Shown here: positions 44,200-52,157 of the stretch, in pieces
How the letters are laid out: each line of letters begins with the position of its first letter
Position numbering within the stretch: position 1 is the stretch's first letter
Assembly: GCF_014287585.1 (NCBI RefSeq)
Contig: NZ_JACOOJ010000009.1
Coordinates: 62,001 to 126,000 of the forward strand
Direction of reading: 5' to 3'
From: Parabacteroides hominis
GTDB lineage: Bacteria > Bacteroidota > Bacteroidia > Bacteroidales > Tannerellaceae
DNA: 64,000 bases
Notes under the pieces: model-generated
The model's database searches: none
Told to the model about the DNA's origin: nothing
What the model saw: only the letters and a program-made list of their open reading frames with translations
Translations under genes and position numbers: made by a program

Positions 44200-46701
44200 A
44201 TGAATAAAAAATTTACACTTTTGGCTGCGGCCTTGATGACGGTAGGAACTTTTACTGCGGCAAGTGCGGCAGTGGATTCTGATGAATGGACTGCTGGTAA
44301 TTATTATTACTTAGTCAGTGATAATAATTATCTGTCTTTGGACGGAAATAAAGCTGATTCGGTAGTAGTGAAAGAAATCACTTCGTTTGAGAACGTAGAT
44401 AAAGCTGCTCGTGATTCTGCATTGTGGGAAATTACGGGGATAACAGAAACAGCTGGAACAGTTTATCAATTTAAGAATAAAAAGACAAATGCTGTTTTAT
44501 CTTTTGCTGCATCTCAAGAGGCTAAACCGATTTTAGTAGCAGGAGTAGATAAATGGACGTTTACTGATGGAGGAAGTTTAAGTGCTTCTATTGGTGATAA
44601 TAAAACAATGACATTGGCTTTAGGAAGCGATAATGGTCTTGTTTTTAAGGATGGTTCAGCTTTAAGCTTAACTGTGACTAAACCTGACACAATGACCATG
44701 ACCCCGCAGGATCTTGGTGATGGTTTCAGCACTTTTCAGTTGACATTCGGAGATCAATATGAAGGAAATATCTTTACAGGTGAAGACTTGATTGCTAATT
44801 CTATTGGAGATAAAGGCTTTATGACTTTACAGGTAAAAGGAGATGAAGCATATCCAAATGGGGTTAAAAAGTTTTTAGGTGTTGATACACTCAAAACAAC
44901 AATTAATAATCAAGAAAATGTATTTGGTGCAGGGTTTGCTTTGGATTCAACACGTAAAGTTTTGCGTCCGAATGAACGTTGTCAACATTTTAAGTTTGTT
45001 GTCAATTTACAGAATGATTCTTTGGCAATGTTTGTTGCTGGAGCTCCTGACGTAAATGGAGATTTGGAACTTGTGGACGATACGGTTCGTGTTGTTTATG
45101 CTCAAACAGGTAGTACTAAGGTTTTAACGGTTTCTGAATTGAATGCGGATGCTCAGCCTTTGCAAGGTAAACTGCCTTTAATTAAAGTTTCAAAGGGCAC
45201 TCCCGTTACAATCCCGACCGGTACAGGTGTCTACTTCTTGCAGAAGGTAAGTGAAGGTGCTAATAATGGTAAATATTACGTGACTAAAAATACCTTTATG
45301 GGAGGCGACAGTGTTCCTTCTGTTAATTTGGCAAGAGGTCAGTGGTATATTAAAGAAAATAACGGTAAATACTCTGTTGTTGATCGTCAGTCAGATTCTG
45401 AGATGATCTTAAATCAGGAAGTTTTTGCTGTACAGGGAAAGGAAAATACATATTTGTTTGGTAATGACTCTGTGAAGATTTCTTGGCAACCTGTTAATTT
45501 GAACGACAAATATTTAGGTTCTCTCTACTTTACAGAAGACGAATTGAATGCTAACGGTTATGTACTGAACTTGGTTTCTGGAACAACAGGAGTAAGTAAC
45601 ATTTATGCTTATACTACAGATTCTATCTTGAAAGGTAAAGCCGGTGATGCCAAAGACGCAGCAATCTTTAAGTTGGTTGTGGATAAAGTAGAAAAAGTTG
45701 GTGGTGCAAAGAGTTTGTTAGATACGTTGTATGTCACTTCATATAAGTTAAGAGCAATGTTTAACAAAGATATGCTCGCTAAACAAACTGATAGTCTGAA
45801 GTTGTCTGCTGTTGGAACTGCTGAATCTTTTAGATTTATTTCTGATGCTACAGCTGAAAAATATGCAATGTTAACTTCTGATAGTTTGTATGTAGGTATG
45901 AATGTCAATACCTCTTGTGTACAGCTGTCAGAGAAAGCAGCTTATGTAAACCTTGAAGCCGTTGACGCTCCCGAATATGCTTCATTTGCAAGTGCTCACA
46001 AACGTTTGGCCTATAACAACAATGCTTTAGTTATGAATCCGCTGAACTTCTTTGCTGAAATGAAAGATGAAGGTAATCCGATTACAAAGGCAAATTACGA
46101 AGCTGATAACTTTAGCTTGTGGGTTGAACAAGATACAGTTATTGCTGGAAAACAATTGTATTTTATTTCTTCTGGTGTTGCTAATGGTGGTAAAGCTGAA
46201 GCAAATATCCGCTATTACTTAGCAGCTAAAGATACAACAAGAGCAGGTATTGATGCTACTACTTATGCAATGTTTATCTCTCATGATTCAATCAAGACAA
46301 TGAAGGATAGCCCTGCTCTCTTCGCATTCAAGACTGCTGAAGAAGGTGGTTATTATCTGGAAAACCAGAAAGAGTTGGATAAGAATGGTAAGCCTTATGT
46401 AGGTGTTGTAAACGGTTTCGCCGTTATGCAGGCCACTCCGAGTGCAGCATTCGAAGTACAAACCGCTTCCGCCCCGACAGCCAACGAAGAAATGAACGTC
46501 TCTGAAATCAAGGTGATCAGCAATGACGGTCAGGTTATCGTGACGAATGCTTCCGGTAGAATGATTACATTGTCTAATATCTTAGGACAGACAATCGGTG
46601 TTCGCCGGGCAAGCTCTGAATACTTCTCAATGCCAGCTACATCCGGCATTGTATTGGTAACAGTCGAAGGTGACACCACTTACAAAGTGATTGTAAAATA
46701 A
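44200..46701 (+). CDS. Large exported DUF6383-type protein, probably cell-surface
   Basis: 833 aa from ATG 44200. Signal peptide about 1-25 (KFTLLAAALMTVGTFTAASA). A long repeat-poor, Asp/Asn/Thr/Ser-rich beta-type region follows. The last 70 residues (from NVSEIKVISNDGQVIVTNAS; GRMITLSNILGQTIG) match the DUF6383 C-terminal domain, which looks like type-A sorting domains of Bacteroidota secreted proteins. The gene is visibly more AT-rich than its neighbours, with many AAA, GAA and TTA-type codons, except toward its 3' end. Possible roles are an S-layer or surface structural protein; this is inference. Confidence 0.82.
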   Translation: MNKKFTLLAAALMTVGTFTAASAAVDSDEWTAGNYYYLVSDNNYLSLDGNKADSVVVKEITSFENVDKAARDSALWEITGITETAGTVYQFKNKKTNAVLSFAASQEAKPILVAGVDKWTFTDGGSLSASIGDNKTMTLALGSDNGLVFKDGSALSLTVTKPDTMTMTPQDLGDGFSTFQLTFGDQYEGNIFTGEDLIANSIGDKGFMTLQVKGDEAYPNGVKKFLGVDTLKTTINNQENVFGAGFALDSTRKVLRPNERCQHFKFVVNLQNDSLAMFVAGAPDVNGDLELVDDTVRVVYAQTGSTKVLTVSELNADAQPLQGKLPLIKVSKGTPVTIPTGTGVYFLQKVSEGANNGKYYVTKNTFMGGDSVPSVNLARGQWYIKENNGKYSVVDRQSDSEMILNQEVFAVQGKENTYLFGNDSVKISWQPVNLNDKYLGSLYFTEDELNANGYVLNLVSGTTGVSNIYAYTTDSILKGKAGDAKDAAIFKLVVDKVEKVGGAKSLLDTLYVTSYKLRAMFNKDMLAKQTDSLKLSAVGTAESFRFISDATAEKYAMLTSDSLYVGMNVNTSCVQLSEKAAYVNLEAVDAPEYASFASAHKRLAYNNNALVMNPLNFFAEMKDEGNPITKANYEADNFSLWVEQDTVIAGKQLYFISSGVANGGKAEANIRYYLAAKDTTRAGIDATTYAMFISHDSIKTMKDSPALFAFKTAEEGGYYLENQKELDKNGKPYVGVVNGFAVMQATPSAAFEVQTASAPTANEEMNVSEIKVISNDGQVIVTNASGRMITLSNILGQTIGVRRASSEYFSMPATSGIVLVTVEGDTTYKVIVK

Positions 46702-46721
46702 GAACGATGATCTTATAACTG

Positions 46722-46758
46722 AAAAGGCGGCCTCCTGCAAAGGGAGCCGCCTTTTTTT
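46722..46758 (+). terminator. Rho-independent terminator
   Basis: AAAAGGCGGC (46722-46731) pairs with GCCGCCTTTT (46745-46754), followed by more T residues. It ends the DUF6383 gene transcript and lies ahead of the convergent lipoprotein gene. Confidence 0.9.
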
Positions 46759-46781
46759 ATTTAGTAATTGCGGGAAAAGAT

Positions 46782-47612
46782 TTATTTCTCTCCCGAAAGT
46801 TTCTTCTCCAAATAAGCCAACTTCTTAATGGCTTTTTCCTTTTCTTTCGTCAGCTTTTCGATGTCGCTTAATACGACAGCAAACTCATAGGTCGAGGCGA
46901 TTGCCTTCTTATCCGCATCGGCAATGTAGAGGATATAAGGCTTGCCACCCGTATATTCGACCTTGATGCGTTCCCCTTTATTGGCAGAAATGAACTTAAC
47001 GGCATCTTCGCATTTCTCTCCCTGGTAGGTCACGACTTCGGTCGTATTCCCCAAGTCCTTGAAATGGTAGTTCAGGCCCCCGTCGTAAGGGATGGCGGGC
47101 GTTTCGGCGAAAAGGCCGTCCTGGGTGCTCAGCTTGATGCCGGTATGATTGATCGGCTTGCCTCCGAAATAGACGCTTGCCAGGTACATTTCGCCTTTTT
47201 CGTTTACGCCGGAACGGATGTAGCAGCGTTGGATGTTGCGTTCGATGGTCTGCTGTTTGGAGACGTAATTGCCGATTTCGTTATAGGCGGAATCTTTTTC
47301 AAAGTTAAAACCTTTCTTTAGTTCTTCCAGTTCCTGCTGCTTGACAGGGATCAGGCTGTCGCAGAAAGCCAGGTTGCGTTCCGCCTCCTTTTGCTCTACC
47401 TGGCGCATCAGTGTCAGACCTTCCCGGATCACCTTGAACTCTTTCGGGTACAGGATGCGGATGCTGTCTATCTCACTTTTGGCGGCAAAGAACTCGTTCC
47501 GTTCAAACATGTTCCGGGCACTGTCTAACCGTGCTTGTGCATTCTTTTCGTCATTGTTGCAACCGGCCAGTGCCACGGCTGCAAGTGCTATACAGATTGC
47601 TGACTTTTTCAT
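46782..47612 (-). CDS. Lipoprotein of unknown function
   Basis: 276 aa. The signal peptide ends in a good lipobox, LAGC, with Cys18. Residues 20-130 are strongly helical and charged (coiled coil, for example SLIPVKQQELEELKKGFNFE). A beta-rich central domain follows (MYLASVYFGGKPINHTGIKL), then a C-terminal coiled coil (LSDIEKLTKEKEKAIKKLAY). No family is recognised with confidence. Probably outer-membrane- or periplasm-anchored. Confidence 0.8.
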   Translation of the reverse strand: MKKSAICIALAAVALAGCNNDEKNAQARLDSARNMFERNEFFAAKSEIDSIRILYPKEFKVIREGLTLMRQVEQKEAERNLAFCDSLIPVKQQELEELKKGFNFEKDSAYNEIGNYVSKQQTIERNIQRCYIRSGVNEKGEMYLASVYFGGKPINHTGIKLSTQDGLFAETPAIPYDGGLNYHFKDLGNTTEVVTYQGEKCEDAVKFISANKGERIKVEYTGGKPYILYIADADKKAIASTYEFAVVLSDIEKLTKEKEKAIKKLAYLEKKLSGEK

Positions 47613-47652
47613 TATGATAATTGTTTAATTGTCTACTTCTTATTATCCTCTG

Positions 47653-47660
47653 CAAAGATA
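47653..47660 (-). promoter_or_regulatory. Promoter -7 element for the lipoprotein gene
   Basis: The minus strand reads TATCTTTG (complement of 47653-47660), 41 bp before the lipoprotein ATG. It is divergent from the CCA-enzyme promoter at 47701. Confidence 0.55.
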
Positions 47661-47700
47661 TTGGAAAAAGAGAGAATTAGTATCCCCGCAAGAATTTAAT

Positions 47701-47708
47701 TATCTTTG
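47701..47708 (+). promoter_or_regulatory. Promoter -7 element for the CCA enzyme gene
   Basis: TATCTTTG lies immediately before the inverted-repeat element at 47715. With normal spacing, transcription would start at or next to the element's left end. Confidence 0.55.
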
Positions 47709-47714
47709 CGTGTT

Positions 47715-47902
47715 AAATGCTGATTTGTCTGTTACTTTTGGCTTGATCCAAAAGTAACCAAAAGATCAAGGCTTAACCGTCCGGGCTACTCCGGGCAAAG
47801 ACTCCGCTGTCCCAAGCGAAGCGAGTTTCAGACGCGACAGCGAACGAAGGGAACGAAGTAGCGAGGCAGGTCAAGCCAAAAGTAACAGACAAATCAGCAT
47901 TT
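47715..47902. repeat. 188-bp element with perfect 32-bp terminal inverted repeats
   Basis: The left arm 47715-47746 (AAATGCTGATTTGTCTGTTA...) is a perfect 32-bp inverted repeat of the right arm 47871-47902. The trinucleotide GTT flanks both ends (47712-47714 and 47903-47905), a possible target duplication. The left arm also takes part in a nested 11-bp hairpin, GTTACTTTTGG with CCAAAAGTAAC (47731-47758). The interior is GC-richer and has no ORF of note. It looks like a non-autonomous (MITE-like) element; no transposase is present. It occupies nearly all of the presumed 5' leader of the CCA enzyme gene. Confidence 0.88.
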
Positions 47903-47921
47903 GTTGATAAACAATATATAT

Positions 47922-49355
47922 ATGTACATCGAACAAGAAGATATATTAAAACATATTTCGGCGAAGCCGTTTCATTTGATTTCGGAGGCGGCGGATGAGT
48001 TAGGAGTTGAGGCATACGTGATAGGCGGCTATGTGCGGGATATATTTCTGCATCGTCCTTCCAAAGATATCGATGTCGTTGCCGTCGGGAGCGGCATCGA
48101 ACTGGCGAAAGCTGTCGCTAAGAAATTGGGGCGGGGCGCTTACCTGTCCGTCTTCAAGAACTTCGGTACGGCGCAGGTGAAGGCCGGCGACCTTGAACTC
48201 GAATTTGTCGGCGCCCGCAAGGAATCCTACACGCATGACAGCCGCAAGCCGGTTGTCGAAGACGGGACGCTCGAAGACGACCAGAACCGCCGCGACTTTA
48301 CGATCAACGCCCTGGCACTTTGCCTGAATAAAGACCGGTACGGTGAACTGGTCGATCCTTTCGATGGCTTGACCGATATGGACAATTGGCTGATCCGTAC
48401 GCCGCTCGATCCGGATATTACCTTTAGCGACGATCCGTTGCGCATGATGCGTGCCGTCCGCTTTGCCAGCCAGTTAGGGTTCTTTATCGATCCCGATACC
48501 TTCGATGCGATCGAACGGAATAAGGAGCGCATCTCGATCATCTCGAAAGAGCGTATCGTGGATGAGTTGAACAAGATCGTCCTTTCGCCGAAACCCTCTG
48601 TCGGCTTCGACCTGCTGGACCGTTGCGGGCTGTTGCCTCTGATCTTCCCCGAACTTTGCGCCCTGAAAGGAGTGGAGACGAAGGAAGGGATCGGGCATAA
48701 GGATAACTTCGCCCATACTTTGATGGTGCTCGACCGCCTGAGCAGGACGACCGATAACCTGTGGTTGCGCTGGAGCGCCCTTTTCCATGATATAGCCAAG
48801 CCGGCGACGAAACGTTTCGATCCGCGCCTGGGCTGGACGTTCCACAATCATAATTTCATCGGCGAGAAGATGATTCCCGGCATCTTCCGCAAGATGAAGC
48901 TGCCGATGAACGAGAAGATGAAATATGTCCAGAAGATGGTCAGCCTGCACATGCGCCCGATCGCCTTGTCGGACGATGAGGTAACGGATTCGGCCATCCG
49001 CCGCCTGCTGTTTGATGCGGGCGACGATATAGAAGACCTGATGAAACTTTGCGAGGCGGATATCACGAGCAAGAACCCCGAAAAGGTGCGCCGCTTCCTG
49101 AATAACTTCCAGAAAGTCCGCAGCAAGCTCGCCGATATAGAAGAGAAAGACCGCGTCCGCAACTTCCAGCCGCCTGTGACGGGCGAGGAGATTATGGAAA
49201 CATTCGGTTTGCCGCCTTCGCAGCCGGTCGGTGTCCTGAAAGAAGCCATCAAGAACGCGATCCTCGACGGCGTGATCCCGAACGAATACGAAGCTGCCCG
49301 CGCCTTTATGCTGCAACGGGCGGAGAAGATGGGGCTGAAACCGGCAAGGCCATAG
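47922..49355 (+). CDS. cca: CCA-adding-type tRNA nucleotidyltransferase with HD domain
   Basis: 477 aa from ATG 47922 (an in-frame TTG 21 bp upstream lies at the edge of the repeat element and is unlikely). The class II nucleotidyltransferase head has [24 protein letters not shown] with the catalytic aspartates in DIDVV, followed by [10 protein letters not shown] and [17 protein letters not shown]. An HD domain follows with [12 protein letters not shown] near residue 295. It probably adds or repairs the tRNA 3' CCA; the family also contains poly(A) polymerases. Confidence 0.92.
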   Translation: MYIEQEDILKHISAKPFHLISEAADELGVEAYVIGGYVRDIFLHRPSKDIDVVAVGSGIELAKAVAKKLGRGAYLSVFKNFGTAQVKAGDLELEFVGARKESYTHDSRKPVVEDGTLEDDQNRRDFTINALALCLNKDRYGELVDPFDGLTDMDNWLIRTPLDPDITFSDDPLRMMRAVRFASQLGFFIDPDTFDAIERNKERISIISKERIVDELNKIVLSPKPSVGFDLLDRCGLLPLIFPELCALKGVETKEGIGHKDNFAHTLMVLDRLSRTTDNLWLRWSALFHDIAKPATKRFDPRLGWTFHNHNFIGEKMIPGIFRKMKLPMNEKMKYVQKMVSLHMRPIALSDDEVTDSAIRRLLFDAGDDIEDLMKLCEADITSKNPEKVRRFLNNFQKVRSKLADIEEKDRVRNFQPPVTGEEIMETFGLPPSQPVGVLKEAIKNAILDGVIPNEYEAARAFMLQRAEKMGLKPARP

Positions 49356-49382
49356 CATGTATAATTTTAATCATAGAAAATA

Positions 49383-49910
49383 GTGGATAAGATAATAATA
49401 AATAGTGCAGGGCATGCGTATTATCGGATGTTCAGAGACTTGTATATGATTAGCTTCCCGGTTTTTGAACAGCGGACCGATGAACAACAAGACGATGCTT
49501 TCTCCTGCCTGAACTACCATCTGAACGCCTATGCCGAAGATGGCTGTTTCATCGGTTTTATCTCTTACTGGGAGTTCAGCGATTATATTTATATAGAACA
49601 CTTTGCCATAAATCAATCTCTTAGGGGGAAAGGACATGGCTACCGGATTCTGCAACGTTTTATATCCGAAGCCTCCAAAATGGTATTGTTGGAAATAGAT
49701 CCGATTACGGATGAAGTCTCGGAAGCACGTTTGAGGTTTTATAAAAGGTGCGGTTTTCATAAGAATCCTTATCCGCACATACATCCTCCTTACCGGAGTG
49801 GCTGCAAAGGACATTCTTTGCTCGTCCTTACAACGGAGCGTGAGATAACAGAAAGTGAATATCGCTTGTTTAATAAAGAATTGACCGATGTGGTCATGAG
49901 AAAGAACTAA
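49383..49910 (+). CDS. GNAT-family N-acetyltransferase
   Basis: 175 aa if the GTG at 49383 is the start; the first ATG (49428) would remove the first conserved strand, so GTG is favoured. The acetyl-CoA loop is INQSLRGKGHGYRIL (near residues 78-92), and the second half has FYKRCGFHKNPYPHIHPPY. Substrate unknown. It lies 27 bp after the CCA enzyme gene and 36 bp before the DUF6078 gene, so it may share their transcript. Confidence 0.85.
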   Translation: MDKIIINSAGHAYYRMFRDLYMISFPVFEQRTDEQQDDAFSCLNYHLNAYAEDGCFIGFISYWEFSDYIYIEHFAINQSLRGKGHGYRILQRFISEASKMVLLEIDPITDEVSEARLRFYKRCGFHKNPYPHIHPPYRSGCKGHSLLVLTTEREITESEYRLFNKELTDVVMRKN

Positions 49911-49946
49911 CGTTTTCCTCTTACTAACTATAAAAAGAAAAAACAA

Positions 49947-50384
49947 ATGGAACCTGAATTTAATTACCAGTCGGCCCCTTATGGTTTCGCCCATTGTTTT
50001 AACGGACAGTGTGCATGTGCTGACAAATGTCTTCGTCACCTGTTAGCCGCCCATATACCGTCCGATCGGAAGTATGTAACGGTCGTGAATCCCAACAATG
50101 TGGTATCGGACGGGAAGTCCTGTCCCTTTTTTAAGGAAAAACGGTTGGTGCGTTTCGCTGTCGGCATGATCCATCTATATGACAACCTGACTTATCGGGA
50201 CGCAACTATCGTTAAACGTCCGATCTATAATCATTTCGGCCGGAGTACGTATTATCGCATCCGGAACCGGGAACGGCTTATCACCCCTGAAGAACAGATA
50301 TTTATTAAAAATGTATTCCGGAAACACGGGATTACTTCCGAACCTGTGTTTGACGAGTATAAGGAGGACTATGACTGGGAATAG
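49947..50384 (+). CDS. DUF6078 family protein
   Basis: 145 aa, cytoplasmic. The N-terminal region has a Cys-rich stretch HCFNGQCACADKCLRHLL (C17, C22, C24 and C28 by count) and a later CPFF; these could bind metal. The rest (RPIYNHFGRSTYYRIRNRERLITPEEQIFI) resembles a helical DNA- or RNA-binding fold, but this is only an impression. Members occur widely in Bacteroidales and are uncharacterised. Confidence 0.82.
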   Translation: MEPEFNYQSAPYGFAHCFNGQCACADKCLRHLLAAHIPSDRKYVTVVNPNNVVSDGKSCPFFKEKRLVRFAVGMIHLYDNLTYRDATIVKRPIYNHFGRSTYYRIRNRERLITPEEQIFIKNVFRKHGITSEPVFDEYKEDYDWE

Positions 50385-50408
50385 CATATCGTGATATTCT
50401 CCTGCCTG

Positions 50409-50512
50409 TGAGAAACTATTCTCCTGCCTATGAGAAAACTTTCTCACGCGCATGAGAATAAATTCTCACCGCCATGAGAAACTTTTCTCACTGGTGTGGG
50501 AAGGGGTGAGAA
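50409..50512. repeat. Array of 22-bp mini-palindrome units (sister of 7603-7706)
   Basis: Units start at 50409, 50431, 50453, 50475 and (decayed) 50497, exactly 22 bp apart, each a 16-bp palindrome and a 6-bp spacer. Sequences: TGAGAAACTATTCTCC, TGAGAAAACTTTCTCA, TGAGAATAAATTCTCA, TGAGAAACTTTTCTCA. Central pair positions 7 and 10 co-vary (A with T, T with A). It lies between the convergent DUF6078 and O-acetyltransferase genes. Confidence 0.87.
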
Positions 50513-50546
50513 AAAGCAACGATCTTTTCGTAGAATGGCAGGGGCG

Positions 50547-51131
50547 TCAATCTATCTTCTTAATGAATTTTGCCGGATTGCCGGCTACCACTGTCATGGG
50601 AGGCACGTCTTTAGTCACTACGCTACCGGCTCCGACGATGGCTCCGTAGCCGATGCTTACTCCGGGAAGGATGGTAGAATTGATGCCGATCCATGCCTTG
50701 TCCTCGATTACGATCGGACGGCCATAGGTCGCGCTGCGGTTTTCCGGGTCCGGGTCGTGGTTGATTGTAATCAGGTTGACTTTCGGGCCAATGAATACTC
50801 CATCGCCAATCGTGATGCCGCCGCGTCCGAAGAAGGTACAACACTGCTGGATGAAACATCCCTTCCCGATCGTGACAGGTTTGCCGTAGTCGATGTAGAG
50901 CGGCGGCAGTACCGTCGTACTCTTTTCGAGCGGTTTGCCGAGAATCCGGCCCATATATTCGTGTACTTCTTCCGGGGTGCGGTAACCCGTATTCATTTCC
51001 GTAGCGGTCTTGATGGTGGCGAAAATGTCGGTAATCAACATTTCGTAACCCGGCTCGTCGGGGGAAACCATTTCGCCCGACAGGTCTTTCTTGAAAATAT
51101 CTTCCATACTCGTTGTTTCTCTTGTTGTCAT
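50547..51131 (-). CDS. Sugar O-acetyltransferase (maltose/galactoside type)
   Basis: 194 aa. The N-terminal MAC domain is followed by left-handed beta-helix hexapeptide repeats (ITIGDGVFIGPKVNL; PIVIEDKAWIGINSTILPGVSIG) and the closing AGNPAKFIKKI. The catalytic histidine is H125 in ITINHDPD. It transfers acetyl from acetyl-CoA to a sugar or similar acceptor. The AraC-type regulator encoded upstream on the same strand may control it. Confidence 0.93.
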   Translation of the reverse strand: MTTRETTSMEDIFKKDLSGEMVSPDEPGYEMLITDIFATIKTATEMNTGYRTPEEVHEYMGRILGKPLEKSTTVLPPLYIDYGKPVTIGKGCFIQQCCTFFGRGGITIGDGVFIGPKVNLITINHDPDPENRSATYGRPIVIEDKAWIGINSTILPGVSIGYGAIVGAGSVVTKDVPPMTVVAGNPAKFIKKID

Positions 51132-51176
51132 GATTGTCTGATTTTATTTGTTATGAACTCTGATCATTTTCTGATG

Positions 51177-51184
51177 CAAAGGTA
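51177..51184 (-). promoter_or_regulatory. Promoter -7 element for the O-acetyltransferase
   Basis: The minus strand reads TACCTTTG (complement of 51177-51184), 46 bp before the gene start. It indicates independent transcription from the AraC gene, whose terminator lies just beyond. Confidence 0.5.
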
Positions 51185-51248
51185 GGAGGGTTGTGGCGCA
51201 ATGGCTTTGTTGTGTGGTTCAGAATGCTTTGTTGGAAAGTTCACAAAT

Positions 51249-51276
51249 AAAAAAGTCCCGCAACTTATGCGAGACT
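51249..51276 (-). terminator. Terminator of the AraC regulator gene
   Basis: On the minus strand AGTCTCGCA (51268-51276) pairs with TGCGGGACT (51254-51262) with one mismatch, followed by a T run (A run 51249-51254 on the plus strand). It overlaps the end of the gene. Confidence 0.75.
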
Positions 51277-52107
51277 GATTCCTGGCTTTATATCCTCAGT
51301 CGGAGGAATGCCATACGTTTCTTTATAAATCTTCGAGAAGTGGGAAAGGTTCTTGAATCCTACCTCAAAACAAATTTCCGATACCTTGCGTCCTCCTTTC
51401 CGTATCAACTCACGGGCGGCTTCGAGGCGACGGCGTATCAACCATTCCCGTGGGGAAAGCGTACTGCACTTTTTGAAATCCCGCTTGAACGTGGACAGGC
51501 TGCGACCGGTATAATTGGCGATTTCTTCCATCGATATGTCATTCATGTAGTTTCTTTCGAGGAATTCCAATATGTCGATTTTCCACGGGTCCGTAAAATC
51601 GAAGACAGAGGCATACAGGTTCTTGCTCGTATTGAGCAACACGTATATGCCTTCGACCATTTTCAGTTGCAATAACTCCTCTGTCGGCTGGATGTTCGAA
51701 TCGAAGTAAGGTGTCATGGATTCGAACAGGCTTACGATGTCGGGGCGGTTGGGCGGTAACTTGTACAGGCTTGTTTGATCTCGCCTGGCATCTTCAGGTA
51801 TTGCATTCCGGTCCAAACGGCTGTAAAAACCGCGCAAGAATTTGGGGGTGAACATCAGGAATATGGCTTTGAACTGTTCCCCGTTCCATGCCTGCTTGGT
51901 CATTTGTACACTAAAGTCTTTACGGATAAAGGCGCAATCACCTTTATGCAGCCGGGTGATTTTATCCCTTTCATCGATTACCATTTCACCGGAGTACATA
52001 TAGACTAACACATGAGAATGGTTCCGGTGCAAGCAACTTCTTCCTCCGTCGAAGTACATCGCCAGGAAGAAGTCCGAATAGCGCAGTGTGTTGATTCCGT
52101 CCGTCAT
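51265..52107 (-). CDS. AraC-family transcriptional regulator
   Basis: 280 aa. N-terminal cupin-like sensor domain (HRNHSHVLVYMYSGEMVIDE; KGDCAFIRKDFSVQM) and C-terminal double HTH: SMEEIANYTGRSLSTFKRDF and KVSEICFEVGFKNLSHFSKI, then YKETYGIPPTE. Ligand unknown. Candidate targets are the O-acetyltransferase gene downstream or other genes; not determinable here. Confidence 0.92.
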   Translation of the reverse strand: MTDGINTLRYSDFFLAMYFDGGRSCLHRNHSHVLVYMYSGEMVIDERDKITRLHKGDCAFIRKDFSVQMTKQAWNGEQFKAIFLMFTPKFLRGFYSRLDRNAIPEDARRDQTSLYKLPPNRPDIVSLFESMTPYFDSNIQPTEELLQLKMVEGIYVLLNTSKNLYASVFDFTDPWKIDILEFLERNYMNDISMEEIANYTGRSLSTFKRDFKKCSTLSPREWLIRRRLEAARELIRKGGRKVSEICFEVGFKNLSHFSKIYKETYGIPPTEDIKPGISLA

Positions 52108-52157
52108 TTCTTCTGTTTGATTATAAATACGATTCCGTTTGTAACGGATAACCCGTT

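Noticed and set aside
47715..47902. Insertion sequence
   Set aside because: Only inverted repeats and a short interior are present; there is no transposase ORF, so it is annotated as a repeat element.
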